This document shows positions 55,667 to 64,000 of a stretch of 64,000 nt of DNA, piece by piece. Numbering within the stretch: position 1 is the first letter of the stretch; each line of letters opens with the position of its first letter. The notes under the pieces were generated by a model. It had not been told where the DNA came from. It saw only the letters and a program-made list of their open reading frames with translations, and ran no database searches. Location of the stretch: NCBI GenBank assembly GCA_930367215.1, contig OV884057.1, positions 198,947,621-199,011,620 on the forward strand, in the 5' to 3' direction. This DNA is from Pollenia angustigena (Eukaryota > Arthropoda > Insecta > Diptera > Polleniidae). A program made the position numbers and the translations under genes.

Positions 55667-55947
55667 AAAAATTAAAATTTGTGATTGGGGACCAAATTTA
55701 AAACATAAAGCATACAATTTTTTTATGTACATATTTTCAAAATGATTATATAGATTACTAAAAATTGTAAAAATTTTAAATTGTGAATATTTTTTTTTTT
55801 TCAATAAATTATATTTTTAATATTAATTAAAAAAATTATCAAAAAATATAATTGATTCAATTATCACATTAATTAAATTGAAATACTTTTGAAACAATTT
55901 GTTTAATTAATAAAAAACTACTGATCATTTTTTTCTATATATAGAAA
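55667..55947. mobile_element. MITE Y2, deleted relative of Y1
   Basis: It begins ACACAAAAAAATTAAAATTT and ends ATCATTTTTTTCTATATATA. The right half aligns with Y1 (TTTTTTTCAATAAATTATAT, AATTGATTCAATTATCACAT). Termini are mutated. Confidence 0.65.
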
Positions 55948-56984
55948 ATAATATTGAGGTAAAATTACAAATGAAAAATGTATGATCCAAAAATAGTTTA
56001 AAGACAATGTTTTCTCCTTTCTTTACGAATTGTACATACTCTCTATTAAAGGCTAGATTCCACTATCTCACAAGTCTAACGTATTCCATAATACTTTGTG
56101 AGAAATCTAATGAGTTTTGTTGCGACTGTCAAAAAATCTAATGTAACATGACAGTTTGTGTTCACACCATCACACAAAGTATAAACACTCACACATGAAG
56201 TAAAATGCAACCCTGATCCAATGAAAAGTATTTTTGTTAAGAAATTTTTAAAAAACCGATGAATGTCGTATCAGATGTCAATCTTTCTTCATAATACTTT
56301 TCATATTCGTTTTTGACATGTATTAATACAAAGTATAACACAGTACAGTACACAGTTATTATTAAAAAAGGTTTTTCTGTAAACTAACCTCAAAATTTTT
56401 TTTACGCCCACAAAAATAGCAAGGCATTTATAGAATCATATCAATATGCAATCTCAGTAATACAAGTACCTACCCTGAAGGAAATCTGGGGCCAAGTGTC
56501 TCCAAGTCACCAGTTTTGTCGACTATTTTGGTGAATTCTTGACGACATTGTCACAAAGTGTCTATATTTTTTTTATTTGCTTGGATGGGAGAAAAAAATT
56601 AATACACAACAAATAAGAGTTCTAATTCGCCACCAAAGAGCTATTATTCATTGGCGGTATAATTGTTTTTATTAATCTAGTATTTTTCAATTGTGCTATG
56701 ATCAGTATATAGTTCATAAATATAAATAATTTTAAACAGTACACTGATAACACATCTTCATATTGATGATGCCCTAACATCATAATTGTAACATCAATGT
56801 TACTACAAATGGCATCAATGATGCAAAAAGTAACATAAATTCAATGACTAACGTCTTCGTACAATTTTGTCATTTTTTACGTGTCATCTATTTTATGACT
56901 ATAGTGACATCTATTCGATGCCACATTTTGTATATTTTTAACATTATTTTCATGATTACAATGTATCATAAGAAGCAGAAATTC
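55948..56984. other. No gene; repeat P copy 2 at 56470..56572
   Basis: The P copy carries AAGTGTCTCCAAGTCACCAG and GTCGACTATTTTGGTGA, inverse to 6895..7008. Near 56760..56940 ATCATTGATGC-like and TGACATC-like phrases recur. No coding sequence was recognised. Confidence 0.45.
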
Positions 56985-57137
56985 CTATATTTTATTTTAT
57001 TTATTTTATTTATTTAAATTTAATTACAAAAATATTAATTGTTGTTTAACGGTAAGTTGAGTGTTGCAAGTTGAACATATGGGAGGATTTTCCTTTTGGA
57101 AGAGGTGTTTGTGTGAAAATTTGCAGTGGCCTATTCT
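56985..57137 (-). mobile_element. 3' end of the I-like LINE (LINE 2)
   Basis: On the minus strand it reads RIGHCKFSHKHLF, ENPPICSTCNTQLTVKQQ, the Cys/His knuckle found after RNase H in I-like LINEs, then an AAATAAATAAAAT tail. It directly continues the frame that stops at 60628 once LINE 1 is removed. Confidence 0.8.
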
Positions 57138-57272
57138 TTTTTTTTTACTGTTAGGACCAGCACTCAGGGGATGACCCCTACTAATGCATTGCATTGTGTT
57201 GGAACTAGGAAAATAGGTTGTGGGAAGGAGGATAGAGGGAGTAGTGTTTGTGAACATTCGATTTGAACTTAA

Positions 57273-59270
57273 TCATGTTGTAAGTGAGAGGGAAGACTTC
57301 TGCAGGAAGGTTATTCCACATACGAACTGTGCGGGAAAAAATGAATTCTCTCTGTAATGCGTTGTACGATTCACCTGCCAATCGACCACATAAGGATGGG
57401 CTCTTGAGGAAAAACGTGTATTACGAACAAACGTACGGGTTTCGGGAACCAGATCCCTAATTTCGTCAGAACACATCCCATTGTAGTAACGATAAAACAG
57501 ACAAATACAACCCTCATTGCGACGGTGCTCGAGGGAGTCAATAGAATTGGATACCCTACTGTCACCAATGAGAACCTTCGCCCTCTCCTGCACGCGGTCG
57601 AGAAGCTCCAAAATAGACTTTGAAGCACCGGCCCACACATGAGAGTTGTATTCCATACGCGGTCGGATATAGGTGGTATAAATAGTAAGGAGATCAGATG
57701 GAGTGAAGACGGTGTAAGATAGTCTTAGAAAACCGAGGCACTTGAATGCTTCTTTCGACACCTTGAATATATGTTCTGTCCATCGGACATCACATTGTAT
57801 CCTCATGCCCAGAACATCAAGAGATTCTGATTCCTCAATAATTATACCACCCATATATACAGATGAGGCACCTTGATTTGTCGCGCGTTTATGCGTCAGC
57901 ACGCAACATTGGGTTTTTCGGGCATTAAAATCGACCCTATTCGCACGACCCCATTCCGAGATTATGTCAAGGTCTCGGCCAAGCGTATCATTCATATTCT
58001 GCCTCATAGCAGCGACATCGGATACGCTTGGTCTACATTCGAATGAGAACGAGTTGCAAAGGTTGCTGTCATCTGCAAAAGAGTAGATAGGATTGTAAGT
58101 TTGACAAAGGAGGTCGTTTAGAAAGATAAGAAATAGAGTAGGAGAAAGAACGGAGCTTTGCGGCACCCCTGAATGAATCTTGAAATCGTTTGACGAAACC
58201 CCATCTATAACAACTCGTATAGTGCGATCTCTGAGAAAACTCGATATAAATCGAGAGAAATTATCACCGACACCAAATGCAGCAAGTTTTGACAAGAGTG
58301 CACCATGCCAGACTCTGTCAAACGCCTTAGAAATATCCAAAGCAATTACCTTACTTTCGCCAAAATGGTGAATGGAATGGCACCATTTTTCCGATAACAG
58401 AGCTAGTAAGTCTCCAGTAGAGCGACCTCTACGAAAGCCATACTGGCGGGCGCTTAGTAGGTAGTTTGATTCTAAATATTTGACAAGATGGTAATTTACC
58501 ATACTCTCCATAACTTTGGAAAGTGCCGAACAAATTGCAATTGGGCGGTAATTTTCAGGGTTATTAGCGGTTCCCTTTTTAGGAATTGGCGTTACGTTAG
58601 CAACTTTCCAGCAGACTGGAAATTCCGCGGCACGGTATAAAGTGCTGAAAAGATTTGCTAAGGGACGAGCTAGCGTCGAAGAGCACTGCTTCAATACCAG
58701 TGCAGGTATACCATCCGGCCCAGGAGACTTGTTTATGTCGAGATCCGCAAGAACCCTTTTAACAGCTCGACCCCGAAAAAATATTCTAGGCATAGTTACG
58801 GATACTTTTTCGAGTTCGGGTAGTGGTTGATTGCTATCTGGTAGGTAAGAATTATTAGCAAATAATTCGGCAAAACAATTAGCCTTATCAACCGGGTCCG
58901 TGAATGATCGGCCATCCTTTAAAAGAGTTGGTATTAAAGAACTAGCATTAACCCTTACTCTTTTAACGAATGACCAGAAGCTTTTACTACCCCGGGGAGC
59001 AGCAAGAACTTCAGCACGAAGACGTTGCTCGTGAAGAGTTTTTTCCCGTCTAAGTACTTTGGCACACGAAGACCTTGCCATTTTGCGTAGCAATTCAGTA
59101 TCAACGTTTTTATTTTTACGCCAATTTCTGAATGCTTGCTCTCTGGATCTGACTGCTGATTTGCACGACTGATTAAACCAAGATTTGGATCGAGGTTTAT
59201 TCGAAGCTTTTTTAACTGGGATGAAGATTTTCATTCCCAGCATTATTACGTTTTCAACCATTTTCGCCAT
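57273..59270 (-). CDS. LINE 1 reverse transcriptase part of ORF2
   Basis: This 665-codon frame encodes the linker and reverse transcriptase of a non-LTR retrotransposon. Motifs with rough positions: KSPGPDGIP (181-189), NYRPIAICS (240), LDISKAFDRVWHGALLSKL (311), SGVPQSSVLSPTLFLIFLND (367; usual form GVPQGS, so one Gly is Ser) and the catalytic SFADDSN (398). A C-terminal region of about 230 residues with ARKTQCCVLTHKR and SSRAHPYVVDWQ follows. There is no RNase H. The printed start is an internal Met. The native protein should continue from the endonuclease frame upstream, which ends 25 bases into this frame. The clade is Jockey/CR1-like by motif form. Confidence 0.88.
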   Translation of the reverse strand: MAKMVENVIMLGMKIFIPVKKASNKPRSKSWFNQSCKSAVRSREQAFRNWRKNKNVDTELLRKMARSSCAKVLRREKTLHEQRLRAEVLAAPRGSKSFWSFVKRVRVNASSLIPTLLKDGRSFTDPVDKANCFAELFANNSYLPDSNQPLPELEKVSVTMPRIFFRGRAVKRVLADLDINKSPGPDGIPALVLKQCSSTLARPLANLFSTLYRAAEFPVCWKVANVTPIPKKGTANNPENYRPIAICSALSKVMESMVNYHLVKYLESNYLLSARQYGFRRGRSTGDLLALLSEKWCHSIHHFGESKVIALDISKAFDRVWHGALLSKLAAFGVGDNFSRFISSFLRDRTIRVVIDGVSSNDFKIHSGVPQSSVLSPTLFLIFLNDLLCQTYNPIYSFADDSNLCNSFSFECRPSVSDVAAMRQNMNDTLGRDLDIISEWGRANRVDFNARKTQCCVLTHKRATNQGASSVYMGGIIIEESESLDVLGMRIQCDVRWTEHIFKVSKEAFKCLGFLRLSYTVFTPSDLLTIYTTYIRPRMEYNSHVWAGASKSILELLDRVQERAKVLIGDSRVSNSIDSLEHRRNEGCICLFYRYYNGMCSDEIRDLVPETRTFVRNTRFSSRAHPYVVDWQVNRTTHYRENSFFPAQFVCGITFLQKSSLSLTT

Positions 59271-60106
59271 GGCATTGACGTCATTGTCCAGGAAACAGAG
59301 TTTCCAATTGAAATGCCGAAAAAGTCATTGAGCTCAGCCCAACGTGCTTTTCCGTAAACAAATATTGATCGTTTCGTAGCCCGTCGTGAAACGTTCCGAA
59401 GTTCGGAGAACGGAAAAGAGGCGGAAATGGTGCAATGGTCCGAGTTGCCGAGAGGTGCTAGAACCTCAACTTCGTAGTTTTGAGGGTGCGAAGAGAGGAA
59501 GAGGTCAAGGGTATTGTGTTGGTGCCCATCAACACACGGAATATATGTTGGTTCATTCACCAGTTGCACGAGGTGGTTGTGCGCAGCAAAAAGCTCAACA
59601 TATTGGCCTTCATGAGTTGTACGGCCCGAGTGGTGAAGCCAAGAAGAATTGTGGACATTAAAATCACCAGCAACAACGATTTCACTGTCGGGACAATTCT
59701 CAAGAATCTTCGCTATTGAGTCGGAAAGGGAGTCGAAGCCCGATAAGGTAATATCCCTTCCCGCATTTGAACTTCTGTAAAGAAATCCGAAATGCAAATA
59801 GTGTGCATCGATTTTGAATTTAACCCAAAGACAGTTAAATTCCGCATCAAGCATGCCCATTGATTGCTGGCATTGATACACAACTTCATTGCGTATGTAT
59901 ATAGCAAGACCCCGATGAAGATTAAAGAGGGATAGAAGGTGATACCCAGGAATCTGAAAATCAAGTGGATCGGAATTTTCAGATACCTGAGTTTCACATA
60001 AGGCGAAAACATCCGGCCGGTGGAGACAAACGTGAGCATACACAGAGAAAAAATTCGCTCTCCCACGTATATTGCAAAAGTCGATTCTAAACCGACCTCT
60101 CATCAC
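59246..60106 (-). CDS. LINE 1 apurinic-type endonuclease part of ORF2
   Basis: This is an AP-endonuclease-like domain that nicks target DNA. Starting MMRGRFRIDFCNIRGRANFF, it has DVFALCETQVS with the catalytic Glu, GLAIYIRN, EIVVAGDFNVHNSSW with the Asp-x-Asn pair, and LGNSDHCTIS with the final Asp-His. All expected residues are visible. The frame shifts after about residue 265: in the next frame the sequence continues into the RT frame as FNWKLCFLDNDVNAMAKMV, so a 1-base indel near 59300..59330 split one ORF into two. Confidence 0.87.
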   Translation of the reverse strand: MMRGRFRIDFCNIRGRANFFSVYAHVCLHRPDVFALCETQVSENSDPLDFQIPGYHLLSLFNLHRGLAIYIRNEVVYQCQQSMGMLDAEFNCLWVKFKIDAHYLHFGFLYRSSNAGRDITLSGFDSLSDSIAKILENCPDSEIVVAGDFNVHNSSWLHHSGRTTHEGQYVELFAAHNHLVQLVNEPTYIPCVDGHQHNTLDLFLSSHPQNYEVEVLAPLGNSDHCTISASFPFSELRNVSRRATKRSIFVYGKARWAELNDFFGISIGNSVSWTMTSMPWRKWLKT

Positions 60107-60627
60107 AACATAAAAAAATTCAAATCAAACGCAAAGTACCGATATTCGCTATGTTAAAAGTCGTTAAAAAAACTGTTTGGTGATCAGTGTTATACCTTCA
60201 TCACCAAAACAGTTCAACAACGATTAACACAAGAACATTCGTACTAACAAAAATGAAAAGGACGGTTAAAAAAGGAACACAAGGAACAATGCCATAAAAA
60301 GGGCCATAAAAGCCCTGATCTGGTCATCGTTGAAAAAAGGCCATCACTGACGAATTATTATTTTTATTTTTTATTGTTGTTGTTGTTGTTGTTTATTGTA
60401 TTGCTTGCTTTTGTTATGTTGTAATTGTTGTATTGTTTAAAAACGGTTGTTTGTTAGTTTATTATTTATTCAAGATTTGTTGTTAATTTTGTAAATAAGT
60501 GATTTTGTAATTTTGGTTTTGTTTGTTTGTTGTTCAATTTGTTTTATTTCTGTTTTGTTTTAGTTTATTGCAAAGTTTATTAATTTTTGTGTTTATTTTT
60601 ATTTTTTTTTTTAACTGCACGGGCACT

Positions 60628-61386
60628 AAGTCGCGTTATGATGTAAGCCTCGTTCCTGGAACACGATGTGGAAAATGTTGGCTTAATACCGAGAGGATTT
60701 ATGTTTTTGTATGGATGTTGGTACGACAACCACCTTAAGTTTTGAGCTGAACTTAAATGAGAGAAAATGTTGTTTATAATATCACGATGTTCCCCAGTAG
60801 TAAAGGTGATAAGAGGTCTACTTCTGACTTTATTGGCAGCAGTGTCTGCATATTCGTTGTCGAGGATACCAACGTGCGACGGAACCCACATTAATTTAAT
60901 TGTGTTCTGATTTTTGTTAATGATGTTACGAATTTTGTTAATTAACGGAGATTCATGTAAAGATTTTTTAATTGCAAGGATAGATGAAAGACTATCAGTA
61001 CATATTATGTATTTAGCCTCATTTACATCGGCAAATTCAGTAGCGTTAGCTTTAGATAAAGCTTCGGCTGTAAAGTTGGAACAGTATTTATCAATATAAC
61101 CAGCTTTGATAAGTGTGCCATCTTGTTGGACGACTGCAAATGTGGTAAAGTTGTTCGATTTGGATCCGTTAGTAAATAAAATATTCCAGTTTTGTTGTGC
61201 AAAGGTCTCAATTGTACTTTTGAACATTTGTTGATAAACATTAGGTGGAGTAGCTGTTTTCGGGAGACTAACCAGGGATAAAATGAAGGAAGAATTATAA
61301 ATAAGCCAAGGAGGCTCTAATAATTGTTTTATAAGAATTGGCCGAAGCGTTAGATCCATTGAGCGGGAAAAGTGGATACATCTCAA
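60628..61386 (-). pseudogene. LINE 2 RNase H domain
   Basis: It reads NWNILFTNGSKSNNFTTFAV, FTAEALSKANATEF, YIICTDSLSSILAIKKSL and WVPSHVGILDNEYADTAANK. These are the four RNase H acidic motifs, but the first Asp (TDGS) is Asn here, which should abolish activity. The frame then ends at IITRL where LINE 1 begins. The next 15 codons of the open frame (SARAVKKKNK...) are LINE 1 5' sequence. Confidence 0.85.
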
Positions 61387-61808
61387 TATTGTGGATTTTA
61401 TTCTGGGTGTTTTCTCGTATTTAATTGCTTTTTAAACTTCTTCAAATATAATCTTGCTGCGACAAGTTAAAAGTTTTGGTGCGATCTTCAATTGAAGGCA
61501 TACCAGCTTCAACTAGTTAGTTTATTGTTGGGCTAGTGCGAAAAGCTCCAATACTGTAGCGAACGGCTGCATGGTAGGGAGTTTGAATTAGAGTTATGTG
61601 GGAAGGAGCACAACATCCATGGATTGGTAGGGCATAATCAATTTTGGAGAGAATTATAGAACGTGTAATGTTTAACATTGTAAATATATGTACCTATACT
61701 GAAGTGCTTCGAGGTTAAGTATTTTATAATATGTAATCTAGCATTTCGATTTTTTCTCAGCTGCATGCAGTGTTCCTTAAAGGTGAATTTTTTGTCGAAT
61801 ATAATTCC

Positions 61809-62579
61809 TTAAATACGTAAATGATCAACATGTTTTATTTTTATATTGTTGAATTCGATGTCGAAGATGTTGCAGTTATGTTTATTACAGATGTGTAATA
61901 AAGAACATTTTACGATAGAGAGTTTTGCCCCAGAAACTTGACACCAATTGTCTATGTCACGAAGAATATTCGAGAATATTTCTTTGACATTAGTATTGTC
62001 CTTAATTTTTGTAAATATAACCGCGTCATCAGCATAAATGGCGTGTTCGATATTTTTATACGAGGATAAAATTTTATTAAAGTTGTTAAAAGCAATTATG
62101 AATAAAACCACTGATAATGGTGATCCTTGTGGTATGCCATTATGTAAAGGGAACGTTTTAGATTGTTGATCATTAATTTTTACATTAAACTTACGATTGG
62201 TTAAAAAGCTTTTTATTGTATAAAACATATTTTTACCTATTTTCCAATCTAAGAGTTGTTGGAGTATAACGTCGATTCCAATGCGGTCAAATGCTCTTTC
62301 AAAATCGGTGGATAGTACATTTATATGATTTTTTGTTGATAAAGCATTTGAAGTAAAATGTTGGAGAAAAAGGACAACATCATCTGTCCCCTGTTTATTC
62401 ATAAATGCTACTTGATTGGAAGTTATAAAATTGTTAGCCTTTAGAAACCACATCAACCTTCTGGAGATAATTTTTTCAAATGTTTTGCTTATGCATGGTA
62501 AAAGGGAAATGGGTCTGAATCCGAAGACATCATAATGATCCTTACCAGGATCATTGGCACGACGGCAGCAATTTTCCAA
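61809..62579 (-). pseudogene. LINE 2 reverse transcriptase core
   Basis: FGFRPISLLPCISKTFEKII, QVAFMNKQGTDDVVLFLQ, LSTDFERAFDRIG, LHNGIPQGSPLSVVLFIIAF and the catalytic HAIYADDAVIFTK are all present in order, so the finger and palm motifs survive. The frame is broken at both ends: upstream, a shifted frame gives PQAWKIAAVVP, and downstream 61387..61808 is closed in this frame. Confidence 0.85.
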
Positions 62580-62644
62580 GCTTGCGGATAAACGTAAGAT
62601 GTGAATATGTTGTTATAAATTTTTTGAAAAAGATGATAAATTTT

Positions 62645-62953
62645 TCAGCAATTTGCTATTACAACTGGGGACGAGATTGTATTAGGACCAACCAAATATT
62701 TAATTGAATTTGAGCATTTTGCTCCGGAAATTAACTTAATATCGTTCCAAATACGTTGATATGTATAGGAAGGATTAATATTGGATGTAAATTTATATAT
62801 GCATTCTGCTTTACTCTCTCTTACAGCTTTTCTAAACATGGCATTACTTTTTTTGTAAAGTATTAGGTTTGTATCACTTCTGTTATTTTTAAATTTGTGC
62901 CATAGATTCTGTTTTTCTTCCCTCATTATTTCCAATTTTTTATTCCACCACAC
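62645..62953 (-). pseudogene. LINE 2 endonuclease-RT connecting region
   Basis: A 102-codon frame starting WWNKKLEIMREEKQNLWHKF. In LINEs the WWN/WF-x-x-x-(C/L) region follows the endonuclease and precedes the RT. A frame change separates it from the endonuclease, and stop codons follow it. Confidence 0.7.
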
Positions 62954-63065
62954 TACGCGGGGTTTATACGTTCTATGTTTAGTTTGGGGTATGCTTAGGT
63001 TTGCAGCAGATCTGATACACTTTGTTATTGAGGCTGCTTGTTGATTTAAGTTTAATGTTTTTTTT

Positions 63066-63821
63066 TCATATTATATAAATTTTTATCACAAAGGTTTTGG
63101 TACAAATCCCAGCACAATCAGTTTTAAATTTAGGTTTTAATTTCAGATTTGGCTGGTTACCACTTTTTTCAATCTGTATTAGAATGGGGAAGTGGTCACT
63201 TCCATGGAGATTATTGAAAGTATTCCATGAACAGAAGGGTGCAAGATGAGGTGAGCACAAGGTGATGTCCACATTTGTAAAGGTGTTGTGTGAAGAAAAA
63301 TTGGTGGGTTTACCGTTATTAAGGATTATTAAATTTTCATTGAGGATAAAATTTTCCACGATTTTACCCCTTGAATTGGATATATTTGATCCCCAAAGAT
63401 TACTCCAAGCGTTAAAGTCGCCGCCGATAAATAGCGGTGATGTAACATGATTAAGTATATTAATCAAGTTTTTTTCTAAAATAGGTTGGTGAGGTGGGAT
63501 ATATGTGTTTACAAATGAAAACTTCAAACCTATATTTATTTCCATGGCAATAGAGGCAATTACAGAATCTAAATATGAAATTTTATGCGGTATTGTTTTT
63601 TTAACAAGTATCGCAATACCTTGTTTAGCTGTATTATTACAGGGTAAATAATGAAAATATCCTTTATATTGTCTTGGACAAATAATGTTTTTGTTGTTGT
63701 GAGGAATATGAGTTTCTTGGATTGAAATTATATCAGGATTATGATCTTTAATTATGAGTTGAAGTTCGTGGTAATTGTTAACAATTCCCTTTATATTCCA
63801 CTGAATAATTTTAAAATCCAT
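63066..63821 (-). pseudogene. LINE 2 endonuclease domain (start of ORF2)
   Basis: It begins MDFKIIQWNIKGIVNNYHEL, with the Asn of the AP-endonuclease fold, then NPDIISIQETHIPH with the Glu, QGIAILVKKTIP, LFIGGDFNAWSNLWGS and LHGSDHFPILI. The residues needed for nicking are present. The domain itself is open, but the frame ends shortly after it (TFVIKIYII). The ATG at 63821 overlaps the end of ORF1 by 31 bases in another frame. Confidence 0.85.
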
Positions 63822-63997
63822 AATTGCTCCTCCTCATCAAAGAACATAATTTGTTCTTGTTCATCATATGAAGTATGCTGATATTTTGTTGAAGATTTTG
63901 GTACATTAATGTTGTTGTTTTGTGTAAGATTAAGTGTTTCTTTATATTTTTTTGTCTTATTAGTCCGAGTTGGACTGTTAGTTGTAGCTTTTGTCAT
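63791..63997 (-). CDS. LINE 2 ORF1 C-terminus (partial at window edge)
   Basis: The last 68 codons of a frame that reaches the window edge, ending EEQLWILKLFSGI. It is polar and rich in Asn, Thr and Lys, without visible zinc knuckles in this portion. Its place directly before the endonuclease frame, with a 31-base overlap, identifies it as ORF1, the RNA-binding protein of the LINE. Confidence 0.6.
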   Translation of the reverse strand: MTKATTNSPTRTNKTKKYKETLNLTQNNNINVPKSSTKYQHTSYDEQEQIMFFDEEEQLWILKLFSGI

Positions 63998-64000
63998 TGA

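Larger units (their letters stand above)
57138..60627 (-). mobile_element. LINE 1, Jockey/CR1-like, inserted in LINE 2
   Basis: The minus-strand element begins AGTGCCCGTGCAGTTAAAAA (60627), has an A-rich 5' region, endonuclease and reverse transcriptase frames, a short 3' UTR and ends CAGTAAAAAAAAA at about 57138. Its removal joins LINE 2 residues ...IITRL and RIGHC in one frame. Target duplication is at most the dinucleotide AG. No ORF1 or RNase H was found. The only clear defect is one frameshift near 59300. Confidence 0.85.
60628..64000 (-). mobile_element. LINE 2, I-clade-like with RNase H, decayed
   Basis: Order on the minus strand: end of ORF1 (63791..64000), endonuclease, connecting region, reverse transcriptase and RNase H, then the 3' piece at 56985..57137. 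An RNase H domain after RT, and ORF2 starting inside the end of ORF1, are typical of the I clade. Several frameshifts and stops show age. It continues past the right window edge. Confidence 0.85.

Noticed and set aside
59386..59719. Plus-strand frames of 79 and 91 codons
   Set aside because: They are antisense shadows of the LINE 1 endonuclease.

Overview
The window looks like AT-rich intronic or intergenic DNA from a higher fly (Diptera, probably Schizophora or Calyptrata). The reasons are the base composition, TACA-type microsatellites, dispersed repeats that open with ATACCCTCCAC and contain a GTCCGTCTG tract (a pattern familiar from fly genomes), and one spliced exon of insect receptor-guanylate-cyclase type. 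No prokaryotic features, tRNA genes or rRNA genes are seen. Species assignment is inference.

Host coding sequence is almost absent. The one convincing host exon is 15382..15493 (+), a 112-bp segment of the extracellular ligand-binding domain of a receptor guanylate cyclase with splice sites on both sides. A 123-codon ORF at 5648..6019 (+) is a possible but unrecognised gene.

Almost everything else is transposon debris, often nested. 1..1200 is an LTR end plus primer-binding site. 2539..4564 is a Tc1 element broken by a palindromic insertion. 10436..15218 and 18058..20487 are two decayed copies of one hAT family. Comparing them exposes later insertions as filled versus empty sites, including a Transib-like (RAG1-related) remnant at 10565..12262. 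20613..26606 is a run of non-autonomous elements, a non-autonomous hAT with perfect 8-bp target duplication, and a SINE-like family with a tRNA-like core arranged as a 1-kb palindrome. 26780..36226 holds palindromic elements and an element blown open by about 3.5 kb of later insertions. 36974..39849 holds a LINE tail and a mariner-superfamily relic. 40193..42976 is a complete but mutated hAT with perfect 8-bp target duplication. 45267..47249 is two nested inverted-repeat elements. 48571..50290 is a 5'-truncated Penelope-like element with an open RT/GIY-YIG frame. 54355..55185 is an inverted array of 82-bp GC-rich units inside G-tract repeats. 56985..64000 (-) is an old I-like LINE with RNase H, split by a younger LINE (57138..60627) whose EN and RT frames are nearly intact.

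The genes do not form a pathway. They are independent mobile elements, and the useful biology is their order of insertion, their target duplications and the few frames still open. Boundaries marked by target duplications are read directly from sequence. Family names rest on protein motifs and termini judged by eye.
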